Origin: Poindextera sp035604135
GTDB taxonomy: Bacteria > Pseudomonadota > Alphaproteobacteria > Caulobacterales > Caulobacteraceae
Assembly: GCA_035604135.1 (NCBI GenBank)
Contig: DATNJB010000068.1
Location: forward strand, 1-64,000
Direction: 5' to 3'
Length of the DNA: 64,000 nt
Both the position numbers and the translations under genes were made by a program. The number at the start of each line of letters is the position of its first letter. Position 1 is the first letter of the stretch. The notes beneath the pieces are model-generated. The model saw nothing but the letters and a program-made list of their open reading frames with translations, was not told where the DNA came from and did not search any database. This document shows positions 15,586 to 24,232 of this stretch, in pieces.

Positions 15586-17135
15586 CCCGCCGGCGGGACT
15601 GGCGCCGCCGCGGGGCGCGGGCCGAGGTTGGCGATGATCGCGCGCTCCAGATCCTGCTCGTCCTGCCGCTCGGAGACGAACGCCAGGTAGCCGTCAGGCC
15701 GCACCAGATAGAGCGCGTCACGCTTCAGGCCGGCGTGGTGAGCCGCCTCGACCCAGGCAAACGCATGCAAGGGAAGGCCGTGCGCGGCGCAGAGCCGCGT
15801 CACCCCGTCGAAGGGGCGTCCATAGACGTGCGCCTGCCACGCAAGGCTCTTGAGCGCGTCGAAGTTGCTTGTCCCGTCCGTGGTCTCGAACCAAGGCAGC
15901 CGGTCGCCGGCGGCAGCGGACGTGGCCCCGGCCGGGCCGCTACGATAACCCAGGCCGATCTGCGAAATGGTCCTGAACGCCGTTCGGCGCAGCGCCGGCA
16001 CGGCCATGAGCCCGCCGGCGCCGTCGACCAGGAGGTCACGCAGCAGCGCAGGCGCGCCGCGCCCCACCTGCAGCAGAAGGCCGCGGTCGGTGGTGCGCAT
16101 GATGCGGCGGGCGACCCCGCGACGCTCGACGTCGTAGCTATTGAGCAGCGCGGCTGCCGCATCGCCCTGAGTCGTCTGGGCGAGCTTCCAGGCCAGGTTC
16201 ACCGCATCGCCGATCCCGGTGTTCAGCCCCTGGCCACCGGACGGGCTGTGGGTGTGGGCGGCGTCTCCGAGCAGGAAGGTGTCGGCGCGTTTGAACCTGC
16301 GGGCGATACGATGATGGACGCCATAGGTCGAGAACCACTCGATCAGGTCGGGCCGCAGCCCGCTCACGTCGGCCACCGACTGCGCGATGTCCGCAAAGGT
16401 CACCTGATAGGCCGCACGCTGAATCGATGGAGGCACGAGGCCGATCAGGCGAGCGCGGTCTGCGCCTGGCAGGGGAAACACGCTGAGGAGCTGGTCGTCG
16501 GCCATGACGTAGTGCAGTTCGCCGTCGATCAGCGGGCCGCGGGCGCGAACGTCGGCGACATAGAATGTCGCTGCGTCTTCGCCGCCGTCGAAGGGGATGC
16601 CGGCCGCCTCCCGCACGGTCGAGCGCACGCCGTCGCAACCGCAGAGATAATGCGCACGGCAGGTCGTCGTCGCGCCCAAAGGCCCCCGGAGCCGCGCCTC
16701 CGCGCCACCGTCGGGGGCGGCGGCGAAGTCGACGAGCGCGGTGTTGCGCTCAACCTCGATACCCGCTTCGGCGAGCGCGCCGATGAGCAGTTTCTCATGC
16801 TGGTCCTGCAGCAGGATAAGGACGAAGGGAAAGGGACTTAAGCCTTTGCCGAAATCGCCGATGGCGATCCGGACGGTCTCGCGCCCCGGTCGGTGCACGT
16901 TGATCGCGGCCACTTTGCGCCCGCGGCCGATCGCTGCGTCGGCGAGCCCGATCTGGTCATAGAACTCCAGTGTCCGCGCCTGCACGGCGAACGCACGAGA
17001 CGCCGATCCCGGCCCGTCGTTCTCGTCGATGATACGCACGCCGACGCCGAGGCGCGCGAGCCAGAGCGCCAGCGCGAGCCCCGTCGGGCCGGCGCCGACG
17101 ATCAGGACATCGACGCGGTCCGCGCCCCCCGACAC
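15582..17135 (-). CDS. FAD-dependent aromatic monooxygenase (PheA/TfdB-type)
   Basis: The 517-residue protein starts with the FAD-binding fold VLIVGAGPTGLALALWLARL and has the second FAD motif GDAAHTHSPSGGQGLNTGIG, typical of single-component flavoprotein hydroxylases (PF01494). The C-terminal 150 residues form the thioredoxin-like end found in phenol hydroxylase relatives. Such enzymes insert one oxygen atom into phenols or polyketide rings using NAD(P)H and O2. The GTG at 17135 lies one base after the stop of the preceding gene, and the longer open frame upstream is only the shadow of that gene. It is the last gene of a leftward operon with PEP synthase. An O2-consuming enzyme in a low-oxygen operon is unexpected. 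Confidence 0.85.
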   Translation of the reverse strand: MSGGADRVDVLIVGAGPTGLALALWLARLGVGVRIIDENDGPGSASRAFAVQARTLEFYDQIGLADAAIGRGRKVAAINVHRPGRETVRIAIGDFGKGLSPFPFVLILLQDQHEKLLIGALAEAGIEVERNTALVDFAAAPDGGAEARLRGPLGATTTCRAHYLCGCDGVRSTVREAAGIPFDGGEDAATFYVADVRARGPLIDGELHYVMADDQLLSVFPLPGADRARLIGLVPPSIQRAAYQVTFADIAQSVADVSGLRPDLIEWFSTYGVHHRIARRFKRADTFLLGDAAHTHSPSGGQGLNTGIGDAVNLAWKLAQTTQGDAAAALLNSYDVERRGVARRIMRTTDRGLLLQVGRGAPALLRDLLVDGAGGLMAVPALRRTAFRTISQIGLGYRSGPAGATSAAAGDRLPWFETTDGTSNFDALKSLAWQAHVYGRPFDGVTRLCAAHGLPLHAFAWVEAAHHAGLKRDALYLVRPDGYLAFVSERQDEQDLERAIIANLGPRPAAAPVPPAG

Positions 17136-17136
17136 G

Positions 17137-17562
17137 TCAGGCGTGCACCAGCCAGCTGTGGAGCGCATGGTCCGGGGTGTTGGCGAGGTTCTTGGCGGTC
17201 TCGAAGACGATGCGCGCGCGGGCCGGGCCGCTGAGATGGGCCTTGATCTCGTGCAGCATGCGCGCCTCGGCGACGAGACCGACCCGCTCGAGCCGACCAT
17301 CGCCGACCGCGGCGTTGATGGTCTCGGCGAGCGAGCGGCCGAAGGCGTCGCGGCGGCGGACCGCGATCTGCGGATCGGCGCCGCCGTGGTGCTCGGGCGA
17401 AGCGCTCTCGAACACCGCCTGCCTTGGGCCTTGCTGCGCGTGGACCACCGGCGCCTTGATTTCGCCGGTGGTGACGAAGTCGCCGCTGTCATGATTGCGC
17501 TCGACCCAGCGCGCGGAATCGCCCCCGACCACCAGGATCTTTACCTTGAGATGCCTTGCCAC
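17137..17562 (-). CDS. Host-attachment-type protein (PF10116-like)
   Basis: The 141-residue protein has the features of the family annotated as protein required for attachment to host cells: an N-terminal strand KILVVGGDSARW, a central HHGGADPQ segment, and the C-terminal LVAEARMLHEIKAHL followed by FETAKNLANTPDHAL. The family name comes from a plant-bacterium mutant; the fold resembles release-factor-like RNA-binding domains, and the true role is uncertain. The start GTG at 17562 is chosen because family similarity begins there. It lies 49 bases after the PEP synthase gene and directly before the monooxygenase, so it is likely in the same transcript. Confidence 0.75.
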   Translation of the reverse strand: MARHLKVKILVVGGDSARWVERNHDSGDFVTTGEIKAPVVHAQQGPRQAVFESASPEHHGGADPQIAVRRRDAFGRSLAETINAAVGDGRLERVGLVAEARMLHEIKAHLSGPARARIVFETAKNLANTPDHALHSWLVHA

Positions 17563-17611
17563 TGGGCTGCTCCGACTTCGCCATTTGGCGCGTTTGCCAC
17601 CATAGCAACGT

Positions 17612-20065
17612 CTAGGTCGGCAGCCGTACGCCGCTATGATCTGGATCAACCGCAGCGCTCGTCATGCGCGCGATCGCGCGCTCGGCCGCACAGGCGACGG
17701 CCAGCGTCCTCAGCACGCTGGACGGATTGACGCTGATCGAATCGATGCCGAGGCGAACCAGCTGTTCGGCGACGTCCGGGTAATTGGCCGGCGCCTCGCC
17801 GCAGATGCCGACGTGGCGGCCGTTGCGCTTGGCGCCCGTGACGGCGAGGCGAAGCATCTCCTGCATGCCCGGGTCCCGCTCGTCGAAGTCGAACGCCACG
17901 ACCTCGGAGTCGCGATCGACGCCGAGGGTGAGCTGGGTCAGGTCGTTCGACCCGATCGAGAAACCGTCAAACAGGGCCGCGAACGCGTCGATGCGGATGA
18001 CGTTGTTGGGGATCTCGCACATGACGAAGACCTCGAGTCCGTCCACTCCGCGCGTGAGGCCGTGCGAGGCCATGGCCGCCAGCACCTGCCGCGCCTCGGC
18101 CTCCCGGCGGCAGAAGGGCACCATGACCTTCAGGTTGGTCAGCCCCATCTCGCCGCGCACGCGGGCCAGCGCCTTGCACTCCAGGGCAAAGCCGTCGGCG
18201 TAAGCCGGGTGGGCGTAACGCGACGCGCCGCGGAACCCGAGCATCGGATTGTCTTCCTTGGGCTCGAAACCGGCGCCTCCGATCAGGTGGGCATACTCGT
18301 TGGTCTTGAAGTCGGACAGCCGCACGATGACCGGCTTCGGATAGAAGGCGGCGGCGATCGTTCCGACGCCCTCCGACAGGCGCTCGACGAAGAAGTCGGC
18401 CGAGTGGGCGTAGGCGCGGGTCAGCCGCGCAATCGCCGTGCGCGCAGCGGCCGACGCCACCTGTTCGGGATGGGCGAGCGCCATCGGATGCACGCCGATG
18501 GACTCCTCGATGATGAATTCCATGCGCGCGAGGCCGACGCCGTCGTTCGGCGCCATGGCGGTGGCGAACGCCAGGTCGGGATCCCCGAGGTTGACCATGA
18601 TCGCCGTGCGTGGCCGGGGGAGCTTGGCGAGGTCGATCTCGGTCGCGGCATAGGCGAGCGCGCCGGCGTAGATGCGACCCTCCTCGCCCTCGGCGCAGCA
18701 GACGGTGACGATATCCCCGGTCTTCAGGCGCTGCATGGCCTCCGGCGCGCCGACGATCGCCGGGACCCCGAGCTCTCTGGCGACGATCGCCGCATGGCAG
18801 GTGCGACCCCCGCGTTCGGTGACGATCGCCGCGGCGGTCTTCATCACCGGCTGCCAATCCGGCGTCGTGGTCGGGGCGACCAGCACCTCGCCCGGTCTGA
18901 AGGCGGCGAGCTCGGCGGGCGCATGGATGACTCGGACCGGGCCGGACGCAATCGCCTCGCCAACGGCCCGACCCCGGGCGAGGACCTCGCCGGGCGTCTT
19001 CAGCGCGTAGGTCTTGAGCGACGTCAGCGAACGCTGCGAGACAACGGTCTCGGGCCTCGCCTGGACGATGTACAACCCGCCGTCGATGCCGTCCTTGGCC
19101 CACTCGATGTCCATCGGCGTCGGCCGGCCGGCGACGGCCGAATAGTGCGCCTCGATCGCCGTCGCCTGCTCGGCGAGGCAGACCACATCGGCATCGCTGA
19201 TGCAGAACCGGTCACGCTTGGCCCTGGGCGTCGGCCCATTGCGCGTCGGCGTGCGCGCGCCAAGCGTCATGGTGAGTTGCTTGGCGCCGAGGCGGCGGCG
19301 AAGGACCGCGCGATGACCGAGCGCCAGCGTGGGCTTGTGGACGTAGAACTCGTCTGTGTCGATCGCGCCTTGGACGATGTTCTCGCCAAGGCCATAGCCG
19401 CCGCTGATCAGCACCACGTCGCGAAAGCCAGTCTCGGTGTCGAGCGTGAACGCCACGCCGCTCGCAGCCAGGTCGGAGCGGACCATCTTCATCACCGCGA
19501 CGGAGAGCGCGACCTTGAAATGATCGAAGCCGTTGTCGATGCGGTAGACGATCGCCCGATCGGTGAACAACGATGCGAAGCAGCGCCGGCAGGCCTCGAC
19601 CAGCGCGGCCTCGCCCTTGATGTTGAGGAAACTCTCGTGCTGACCGGCGAAGCTTGCATTCGGCAGGTCCTCGGCCGTAGCCGAGCTGCGCACCGCGAGC
19701 GCGACCTCCTCGCCGTATTCGGCCCTTAGCTTGGCATAGCCGGCGAGGATCTCACGCCGCAGGACATCCCCGCCCGTCGCCGCATAGACGATGTCACGCG
19801 CGGCCTTCGCCCGAGCGGCGAGCTGGGCCACGTCGTTCTTGTCCAGATTCTCCAGCAGCGCGCGAAGCTTCGGCCCTGCTTCGGCGATCGTCAGCGCGTC
19901 GCGATAGGCCCCGGCCGTGAGCGCAAAGCCGTTGGGAGTCCTTACGCCGGCCTGGGAGAGCTTCCCGTAGAGCTCGCCGAGCGAGGCGGTCTTGCCGCCA
20001 ACCAACGGGACGTCGCCAACGCCGATCTCGCTGAACCAGCGGGTGTAGGTGGCGGCGTCAACCAT
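17612..20065 (-). CDS. ppsA: Phosphoenolpyruvate synthase
   Basis: The 817-residue protein has the three PpsA domains: N-terminal ATP-binding domain (about 1-345, including VRSSATAEDLPNASFAGQHE), the swivelling phosphohistidine domain with catalytic His near 424 (GGRTCHAAIVARELG), and the C-terminal PEP/pyruvate barrel with catalytic Cys near 755 (GICGEAPANYP). These positions are close to His421 and Cys751 of E. coli PpsA. It converts pyruvate + ATP + water to PEP + AMP + Pi. The start ATG overlaps the end of the PAS-domain gene by 8 bases. Making PEP under low oxygen may feed gluconeogenesis, and the AMP it releases could be a substrate for the AMP phosphorylase-like enzyme at 10687. Confidence 0.95.
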   Translation of the reverse strand: MVDAATYTRWFSEIGVGDVPLVGGKTASLGELYGKLSQAGVRTPNGFALTAGAYRDALTIAEAGPKLRALLENLDKNDVAQLAARAKAARDIVYAATGGDVLRREILAGYAKLRAEYGEEVALAVRSSATAEDLPNASFAGQHESFLNIKGEAALVEACRRCFASLFTDRAIVYRIDNGFDHFKVALSVAVMKMVRSDLAASGVAFTLDTETGFRDVVLISGGYGLGENIVQGAIDTDEFYVHKPTLALGHRAVLRRRLGAKQLTMTLGARTPTRNGPTPRAKRDRFCISDADVVCLAEQATAIEAHYSAVAGRPTPMDIEWAKDGIDGGLYIVQARPETVVSQRSLTSLKTYALKTPGEVLARGRAVGEAIASGPVRVIHAPAELAAFRPGEVLVAPTTTPDWQPVMKTAAAIVTERGGRTCHAAIVARELGVPAIVGAPEAMQRLKTGDIVTVCCAEGEEGRIYAGALAYAATEIDLAKLPRPRTAIMVNLGDPDLAFATAMAPNDGVGLARMEFIIEESIGVHPMALAHPEQVASAAARTAIARLTRAYAHSADFFVERLSEGVGTIAAAFYPKPVIVRLSDFKTNEYAHLIGGAGFEPKEDNPMLGFRGASRYAHPAYADGFALECKALARVRGEMGLTNLKVMVPFCRREAEARQVLAAMASHGLTRGVDGLEVFVMCEIPNNVIRIDAFAALFDGFSIGSNDLTQLTLGVDRDSEVVAFDFDERDPGMQEMLRLAVTGAKRNGRHVGICGEAPANYPDVAEQLVRLGIDSISVNPSSVLRTLAVACAAERAIARMTSAAVDPDHSGVRLPT
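17636..17649 (-). promoter_or_regulatory. Possible FixK/FNR-type box inside the ppsA 3' end
   Basis: ATGATCTGGATCAA has one mismatch to the consensus but lies within the last codons of ppsA, 80.5 bases before the next gene start. It could give separate control of the attachment-type and monooxygenase genes, or be chance. Confidence 0.35.
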
Positions 20066-20504
20066 CTGCAATCGCTCCGAGCAGCATCGAGATGTGGCCG
20101 TCGCCCCAGAGCGGCGCCAGCAGGCGCGTGTAGGCGGGGCCGTCCGCCGAAGCCTCCGCGCGGTGCAGCGTGGGCGCGCCACGCTCGACCGTCGCGCTGG
20201 CCTGGGCGCGCAGGTATTCGAACGGGCGCCCGGGGCGAACCTCGTCGATGAAGCGGCCGGGGGCGGCGTCGTGTCCGTCGCCAGCCAGGGCGTCGCCCAG
20301 GTAGTCGATGCGGAAGCGCTCCGGCTTGACGAACACGTCGAGCAACAGGAGACGGTCGGCGAGCGCGGGCAGAGAGGCGATTTTCATGTCGTCGCCGAAC
20401 GGGATGTCGTTGGCGCCGCGCTTGAGCGTCTCCCAGTGCTCGAGCACGCGCTCGAGCGCGGGGGTCAACGTCCTGGTGAGCGCAAAGGGTGCGACGGCCT
20501 TCAT
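20058..20504 (-). CDS. PAS-domain protein (PAS_5 family)
   Basis: The 148-residue protein resembles the PF07310 family of short alphaproteobacterial PAS-like proteins: a helix with LEHWETLKRGANDIPFGDD, then strands LLLLDVFVKPERFRIDYLGD and a C-terminal sheet with YTRLLAPLWGDGHISMLLGA. No catalytic domain is attached. It could sense a ligand or bind a partner. The ATG at 20504 has a perfect AGGAGG 9 bases upstream, and a perfect FixK-type box is centred 61.5 bases upstream. It overlaps and probably couples to ppsA. Confidence 0.78.
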   Translation of the reverse strand: MKAVAPFALTRTLTPALERVLEHWETLKRGANDIPFGDDMKIASLPALADRLLLLDVFVKPERFRIDYLGDALAGDGHDAAPGRFIDEVRPGRPFEYLRAQASATVERGAPTLHRAEASADGPAYTRLLAPLWGDGHISMLLGAIADG

Positions 20505-20558
20505 GCGGGTCCTGCCTCCTGACCGGCCGGCTTCTCGCACGGGCCGGGGCCAGCGCCC

Positions 20559-20572
20559 TTGATGCGGATCAA
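20559..20572. promoter_or_regulatory. Perfect FixK/FNR box shared by two divergent operons
   Basis: TTGATGCGGATCAA matches TTGAT-N4-ATCAA exactly. Its centre is 61.5 bases before the leftward PAS-ppsA operon and 43.5 bases before the rightward pfkB gene. It is the only box in this 104-base gap, so one site may activate both directions. Confidence 0.85.
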
Positions 20573-20608
20573 GGCGGCGCCGGGGCCAATCGGGTCTGGT
20601 CCGCGGCC

Positions 20609-21568
20609 ATGGCGCGGATTGCAACCTTGACGATGAATCCGGCAGTGGATGTCACCGTCGAGGTCGAGCGCATCGTGCCGACGCACAAGCTCCGTTGCGC
20701 CTCGGCGCGCCGGGATGCGGGCGGCGGCGGCATCAACGTCGCACGCGTCATCCAGCGGCTCGGCGGCGACGTGGTCGCGGTCTTTCCCATCGGCCGCAGC
20801 TCCGGGGCCTGGCTGGCACGCCGCATGCGCAACGAAGGCGTCCCATCCGTGACCGTCCCAATCGATGGGGAGACGCGCGAGGACTTCACAGCGGTGGAGA
20901 CATCGACCAACCAGCAGTATCGCTTCGTGCTGCCTGGGCCCCTGCTCGCCACGTCGGATTGGCGCGCATGCCTCGACGCCATAGCGGCGCTGCACCCGGC
21001 GCCTGAGTTCGTCGTGGCCAGCGGCAGCCTGCCGGAGGGCGCGCCGGGCGACACCTATGCTCGGGTCGCCGGCATCACCGCCCAGCGCGGCGCGCGCTTC
21101 GCGCTCGACTCGCACGGCGAGGCGCTGCGGCTGGCGCTCGGCCGGAACGTCTGGCTGGTCAAGCCCAGCCTGGGCGAGCTCCGCGAGCTGAGCGGCGAGG
21201 CGCTGGCGAGCGAAGCCGACCAGATCGAAGCCTGCAAGGCCTTGGTCGAGGCGCGCAAGGCCAGCCTGGTTGCGCTGACCCTCGGCGATCGCGGCGCCGT
21301 GCTCGTCGGAGAAGGAAGGGTCCTGCGGGCGCCGGCGCTGCCGATCAAGCCGCTCACCGCAATCGGCGCGGGCGACTCGTTTCTCGGCGGCATGATCTGG
21401 GCGATCGCCGCCGGACGCGATCTGGAATCCGCGTTCGCCTACGCGGTCGCCGCCGGATCGGCCGCGCTGCTCCATCCGGGCACGGACCTTTGCAACGCGG
21501 ACGACGTGACGCGACTGGTTAGGCAGGTCCGCCTGGAGACGATCGAAGCGGGAGATGCGGTTGGCTGA
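20609..21568 (+). CDS. pfkB: PfkB-family 6-phosphofructokinase / sugar-phosphate kinase
   Basis: The 319-residue protein is a ribokinase-family enzyme of the PfkB/FruK/LacC branch: N-terminal TLTMNPAVDVTVEVERIVP, the glycine-rich DAGGGGINVARVIQRLGG and the catalytic GAGDSFLGGMIWA near the C-terminus (Asp is the base). These enzymes phosphorylate fructose-6-phosphate or a related sugar phosphate with ATP. A PfkB is also a classic member of the mycobacterial hypoxia regulon. The ATG at 20609 is 43.5 bases from the centre of a perfect FixK box, which predicts a leaderless message, and no ribosome site is seen. The next gene starts inside its last codons. Confidence 0.88.
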   Translation: MARIATLTMNPAVDVTVEVERIVPTHKLRCASARRDAGGGGINVARVIQRLGGDVVAVFPIGRSSGAWLARRMRNEGVPSVTVPIDGETREDFTAVETSTNQQYRFVLPGPLLATSDWRACLDAIAALHPAPEFVVASGSLPEGAPGDTYARVAGITAQRGARFALDSHGEALRLALGRNVWLVKPSLGELRELSGEALASEADQIEACKALVEARKASLVALTLGDRGAVLVGEGRVLRAPALPIKPLTAIGAGDSFLGGMIWAIAAGRDLESAFAYAVAAGSAALLHPGTDLCNADDVTRLVRQVRLETIEAGDAVG

Positions 21569-22147
21569 CGTCTGGTACGACGCGTCGGCTTGGGTGCAAG
21601 CCATCGGCACGATCGCGGCCGTGGTCGGCGCGGCCTGGGTCGCGGCCGGCGAGTCGCGCGCGGCCCGTTTGCGCGAAGAAGCCGATCGGCAGGCGGCCGC
21701 GGAACGGGAGGCGAAGGCGCTCGCCGCTTCGCGCACCGCGGCGATGAACCTCGCGATTCTTGCGGTGACGCAGATCCACGACCTGCACGCCTTGCTGAAG
21801 GACGAGGCGCGCCGCAGCCGCGTGCAGCGGGTCTCGCCCAGCCGCACCCTGGAGACGAACGAGCGGCTTCTGACGGCCTTTCCCATCCAGTCGCTGAACG
21901 ACGCCGACGCCATGGTCGCCTTCGCCTTCTTTCCCGGGGCGCTGGCCACGGCGGCGGAATCTACGCCAACCTCGAGACCGCGGTGCGGGCCGGTGACGCC
22001 GACGAGGCGTCGCGTGACGAGATGTTCGCCGAATTCGCGCGACAGATGGGCCAGCTCGACCGCACCGCGCAGCGCCGGTGCCGGGAATTGCGTGAATCGC
22101 TCGAGCTGGATGGGGCGACACCAGGCGCCGAAGCGTCCGCAGCTTAA
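21555..22147 (+). pseudogene. Membrane-anchored coiled-coil protein, broken by a one-base frameshift
   Basis: The first frame starts at 21555, overlapping the pfkB end, and reads a short hydrophobic anchor (AIGTIAAVVGAAWVAAGES), then a charged helical stretch and a plausible globular part ending FAFFPGALATAA. Right after that, near 21956-21958, the sensible protein continues in the next frame as IYANLETAVRAGDADEASRD and runs to the stop at 22145-22147. One missing G in the run gcggcggaatc would restore a continuous protein of about 198 residues. The tail in the original frame is rich in Arg, Ser and Pro, as expected for a wrong frame. This is either a recent mutation or a sequencing error. 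I do not recognise the family. Confidence 0.65.
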
Positions 22148-22221
22148 GGTTTGACGGCTGAAGCGGCTTATTGAAAACTCCGTCGTGTTGGGGGTTTGCA
22201 TCGGTCCTGGCAGGGACGAGC

Positions 22222-23043
22222 ATGAACCCGATGGATGCCAAGCCGTCTCACGTCGCCGCCGTGGGCGCGTCCGGCGACGCCGCCCCGGGGAGTCCGATCG
22301 TCGATGTCGACGGTTTGACTCGCCGGTTCGGCGCGCTCGTCGCCGTCGACCACGTTTCCCTGCAAATCCACGCCGGCGAAACCTTCGCGCTGATCGGCCC
22401 TAACGGGGCGGGCAAGAGCACGCTGATGAAGATGCTCACCACCATGCTGCCGCCGACCGCTGGCCGCGCGACGATTGCCGGCTTCGACGTCGCGCGTGAT
22501 CCGCAGGCCGTTCGCGCACATATCGGCTACGTGCCGCAGCTGCTCTCCGCCGACGGGGACCTGAGCGGCCAGGAGAACATGTTGCTGTCGGCGCGGCTCT
22601 ACCTCATCCCGCGCGGCGAGCGGCGCAAGCGCGTGGCCGAGGCCCTGGCGATGATGGGGTTGACCGAGGCCAAGGACCGGCTGGTGCGAACCTATTCCGG
22701 CGGCATGGCGCGGCGCTTGGAGATCGCGCAGAGCACCCTGCATCGCCCGGCCGTGCTGTTCATGGACGAGCCGACCGTTGGCCTCGACCCGGCGGGCCGT
22801 CGCGCGGTTTGGCGACACGTCGCTGAGCTGCGCGCCCAGATCGGAGCCGCGGTCGTGTTCTCCACCCACTACATGGACGAGGCCGAAGAGGTCTGTGACC
22901 GGCTGGCGCTGATCCACGAAGGTCGCATCGCCGCCATGGGCACGCCGGCGGAGCTCCGCGCCGCGAGCGGACCGGACGCGACCCTGGACGATGTCTTCAA
23001 TGATCTGACGGGCGCCCGCATCGGCGCCGGAGGCGAAGCCTGA
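22222..23043 (+). CDS. ABC transporter ATP-binding protein (DrrA-like)
   Basis: The 273-residue ATPase has Walker A GPNGAGKST, the signature YSGGMARRLEIAQ, Walker B LFMDEPTVGLDP and the switch His in FSTHYMDEAEEVCDRL. The one-segment layout with a C-terminal extension (ELRAASGPDATLDDVFNDLT) is typical of DrrA/NodI-type exporters for drugs, lipids or polysaccharides. The ATG at 22222 is preferred because AGGGA lies 6 bases upstream; an in-frame ATG at 22231 is the alternative. The permease gene overlaps its stop codon by one base, so the two form one transporter. Confidence 0.9.
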   Translation: MNPMDAKPSHVAAVGASGDAAPGSPIVDVDGLTRRFGALVAVDHVSLQIHAGETFALIGPNGAGKSTLMKMLTTMLPPTAGRATIAGFDVARDPQAVRAHIGYVPQLLSADGDLSGQENMLLSARLYLIPRGERRKRVAEALAMMGLTEAKDRLVRTYSGGMARRLEIAQSTLHRPAVLFMDEPTVGLDPAGRRAVWRHVAELRAQIGAAVVFSTHYMDEAEEVCDRLALIHEGRIAAMGTPAELRAASGPDATLDDVFNDLTGARIGAGGEA

Positions 23044-23855
23044 TGAGCACCCTCGCGCTGCAACAGAGTCCAGGCTCGCCCTCGGGCGCCGGCGCCTACC
23101 TCACGCAAATGCTGGCGGTGGCCGCCGCCGAGGCGGTGAAGCTGCGGAACGATCCCGTTGAGCTCGTGAGTCGATCGGTGCAGCCGATCCTGTGGCTGGT
23201 GCTGTTCGGCCAGGTGATGGCCCACGTGCGCGGCCTGGCCACCGGCGGCTCCTACATCGACTTCCTGGCGCCCGGCATTCTGGCGCAGAGCGTCCTCTTC
23301 GTCGCCATCTTCTATGGTCTCTCGGCGATCTGGGAGCGGGATCTCGGCGTGTTGCACCGGTATATGGTCAGCCCCGCGCCGCGGAGCGCGCTCGTCATCG
23401 GCAAGGCGCTGGCCTCCAGCATCCGCGGCATCTGCCAGTCGATCGTGATCTATCTGTGCGCCGCGCTGCTGGGCGTGCGGCTGAGCCTTCAGCCCGCACA
23501 CATGCTGGGCGTGCTCATGCTGATCGTGCTCGCTTCGGCGCTGTTCTCGACCTTCTCGCTGATCATCGCCTGCATCGTGAAGACGCTGGAGCGGTTCATG
23601 GGCGTCGGCCAGTTCCTGACCATGCCGATCTTTTTCGCCAGCAACGCGATCTATCCGCTGGCCATGATGCCCGCCTGGCTGAAGGCGATCTCGCGTGCGA
23701 ACCCGCTGAGCTACGAAGTCGATGGGCTGCGCAGCCTCATGCTCGCCGGCGGCCAGAGCCAGTTCGGGCTGGGCGTCGACTACAGCGTGCTGCTTGCGAT
23801 CATCGCCGCTCTGGTGGTCGCGGCGACCCGGATGTATCCCCGCCTTACGCAGTGA
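23043..23855 (+). CDS. ABC-2 type transporter permease (DrrB-like)
   Basis: The 270-residue protein has about six membrane helices and the ABC-2 family pattern: an N-terminal cytoplasmic helix with EAVKLRNDPVELVSRSVQPI, a glycine-containing segment YMVSPAPRSALVIGKALASS, and helix pairs such as MLGVLMLIVLASALFSTFSL. It pairs with the DrrA-like ATPase through a TGATG overlap. Substrate unknown. It lies upstream of a small unknown gene and the giant cyclic glucan synthase (which points the other way), so a role in exporting an envelope component is possible but not shown. Confidence 0.88.
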   Translation: MSTLALQQSPGSPSGAGAYLTQMLAVAAAEAVKLRNDPVELVSRSVQPILWLVLFGQVMAHVRGLATGGSYIDFLAPGILAQSVLFVAIFYGLSAIWERDLGVLHRYMVSPAPRSALVIGKALASSIRGICQSIVIYLCAALLGVRLSLQPAHMLGVLMLIVLASALFSTFSLIIACIVKTLERFMGVGQFLTMPIFFASNAIYPLAMMPAWLKAISRANPLSYEVDGLRSLMLAGGQSQFGLGVDYSVLLAIIAALVVAATRMYPRLTQ

Positions 23856-23873
23856 GACGCCCTTCGCGGGCCG

Positions 23874-23895
23874 CCTTAAGGGATGTCCCGTAAGG
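23874..23895 (+). terminator. Weak hairpin after the ABC transporter operon
   Basis: CCTTA and TAAGG flank a GGG-loop-CCC core, giving a short interrupted hairpin 18 bases after the permease stop. There is no T run, so it is only a possible terminator. Confidence 0.3.
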
Positions 23896-23971
23896 AACCG
23901 GCCGGGATAGCGCGCCCGACCCCGCGCCCGTAACATTTCGCCAGAGCTTGCGAGAGGGAGGCGCTTCACCC

Positions 23972-24223
23972 GTGTCGATCTACCATCACGATTTCGATCA
24001 GCGCGCCGCCATCGTGTCGCGGCCCTTGCTGCGTGCAAAGGATCCGGACCTCTATCTCGCCATCGGGTCGAATGGAGCCGTTTCCTGGACCAACGATGTC
24101 GAGGCCGCCACGGCCTTCGACTCGATGAAGGAGGCGATGCGCGCCGCGCTTCGGCTGCCGGGCGCCTATCGCGCCTTCGGCCTGCCGCTGCGTACGGAGC
24201 TGAGCGCTCACGACATCCACTAG
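23972..24223 (+). CDS. Small hypothetical protein
   Basis: The 83-residue frame begins at GTG 23972 (GGAGG about 10 bases upstream). It is mixed charged and hydrophobic with no membrane segment or signal peptide; segments include KDPDLYLAIGSNGAVSWTN and FDSMKEAMRAALRLPGAYRA, which look like a small folded alpha/beta protein. I do not recognise the family. It lies between the ABC permease and, 9 bases beyond its stop, the end of the facing cyclic glucan synthase gene. No FixK-type box precedes it. Confidence 0.6.
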   Translation: MSIYHHDFDQRAAIVSRPLLRAKDPDLYLAIGSNGAVSWTNDVEAATAFDSMKEAMRAALRLPGAYRAFGLPLRTELSAHDIH

Positions 24224-24232
24224 GCCCCGCGC

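Noticed and set aside
17137..17492. N-terminal extension of the monooxygenase frame up to 17492
   Set aside because: The extra residues are Ser, Arg and Pro rich and only mirror the attachment-type gene in another frame. The FAD fold starts just after GTG 17135.
17636..19729. Long rightward open frame opposite ppsA
   Set aside because: Shadow of PEP synthase on the other strand, whose His and Cys motifs are intact. It has no ribosome site or domain.
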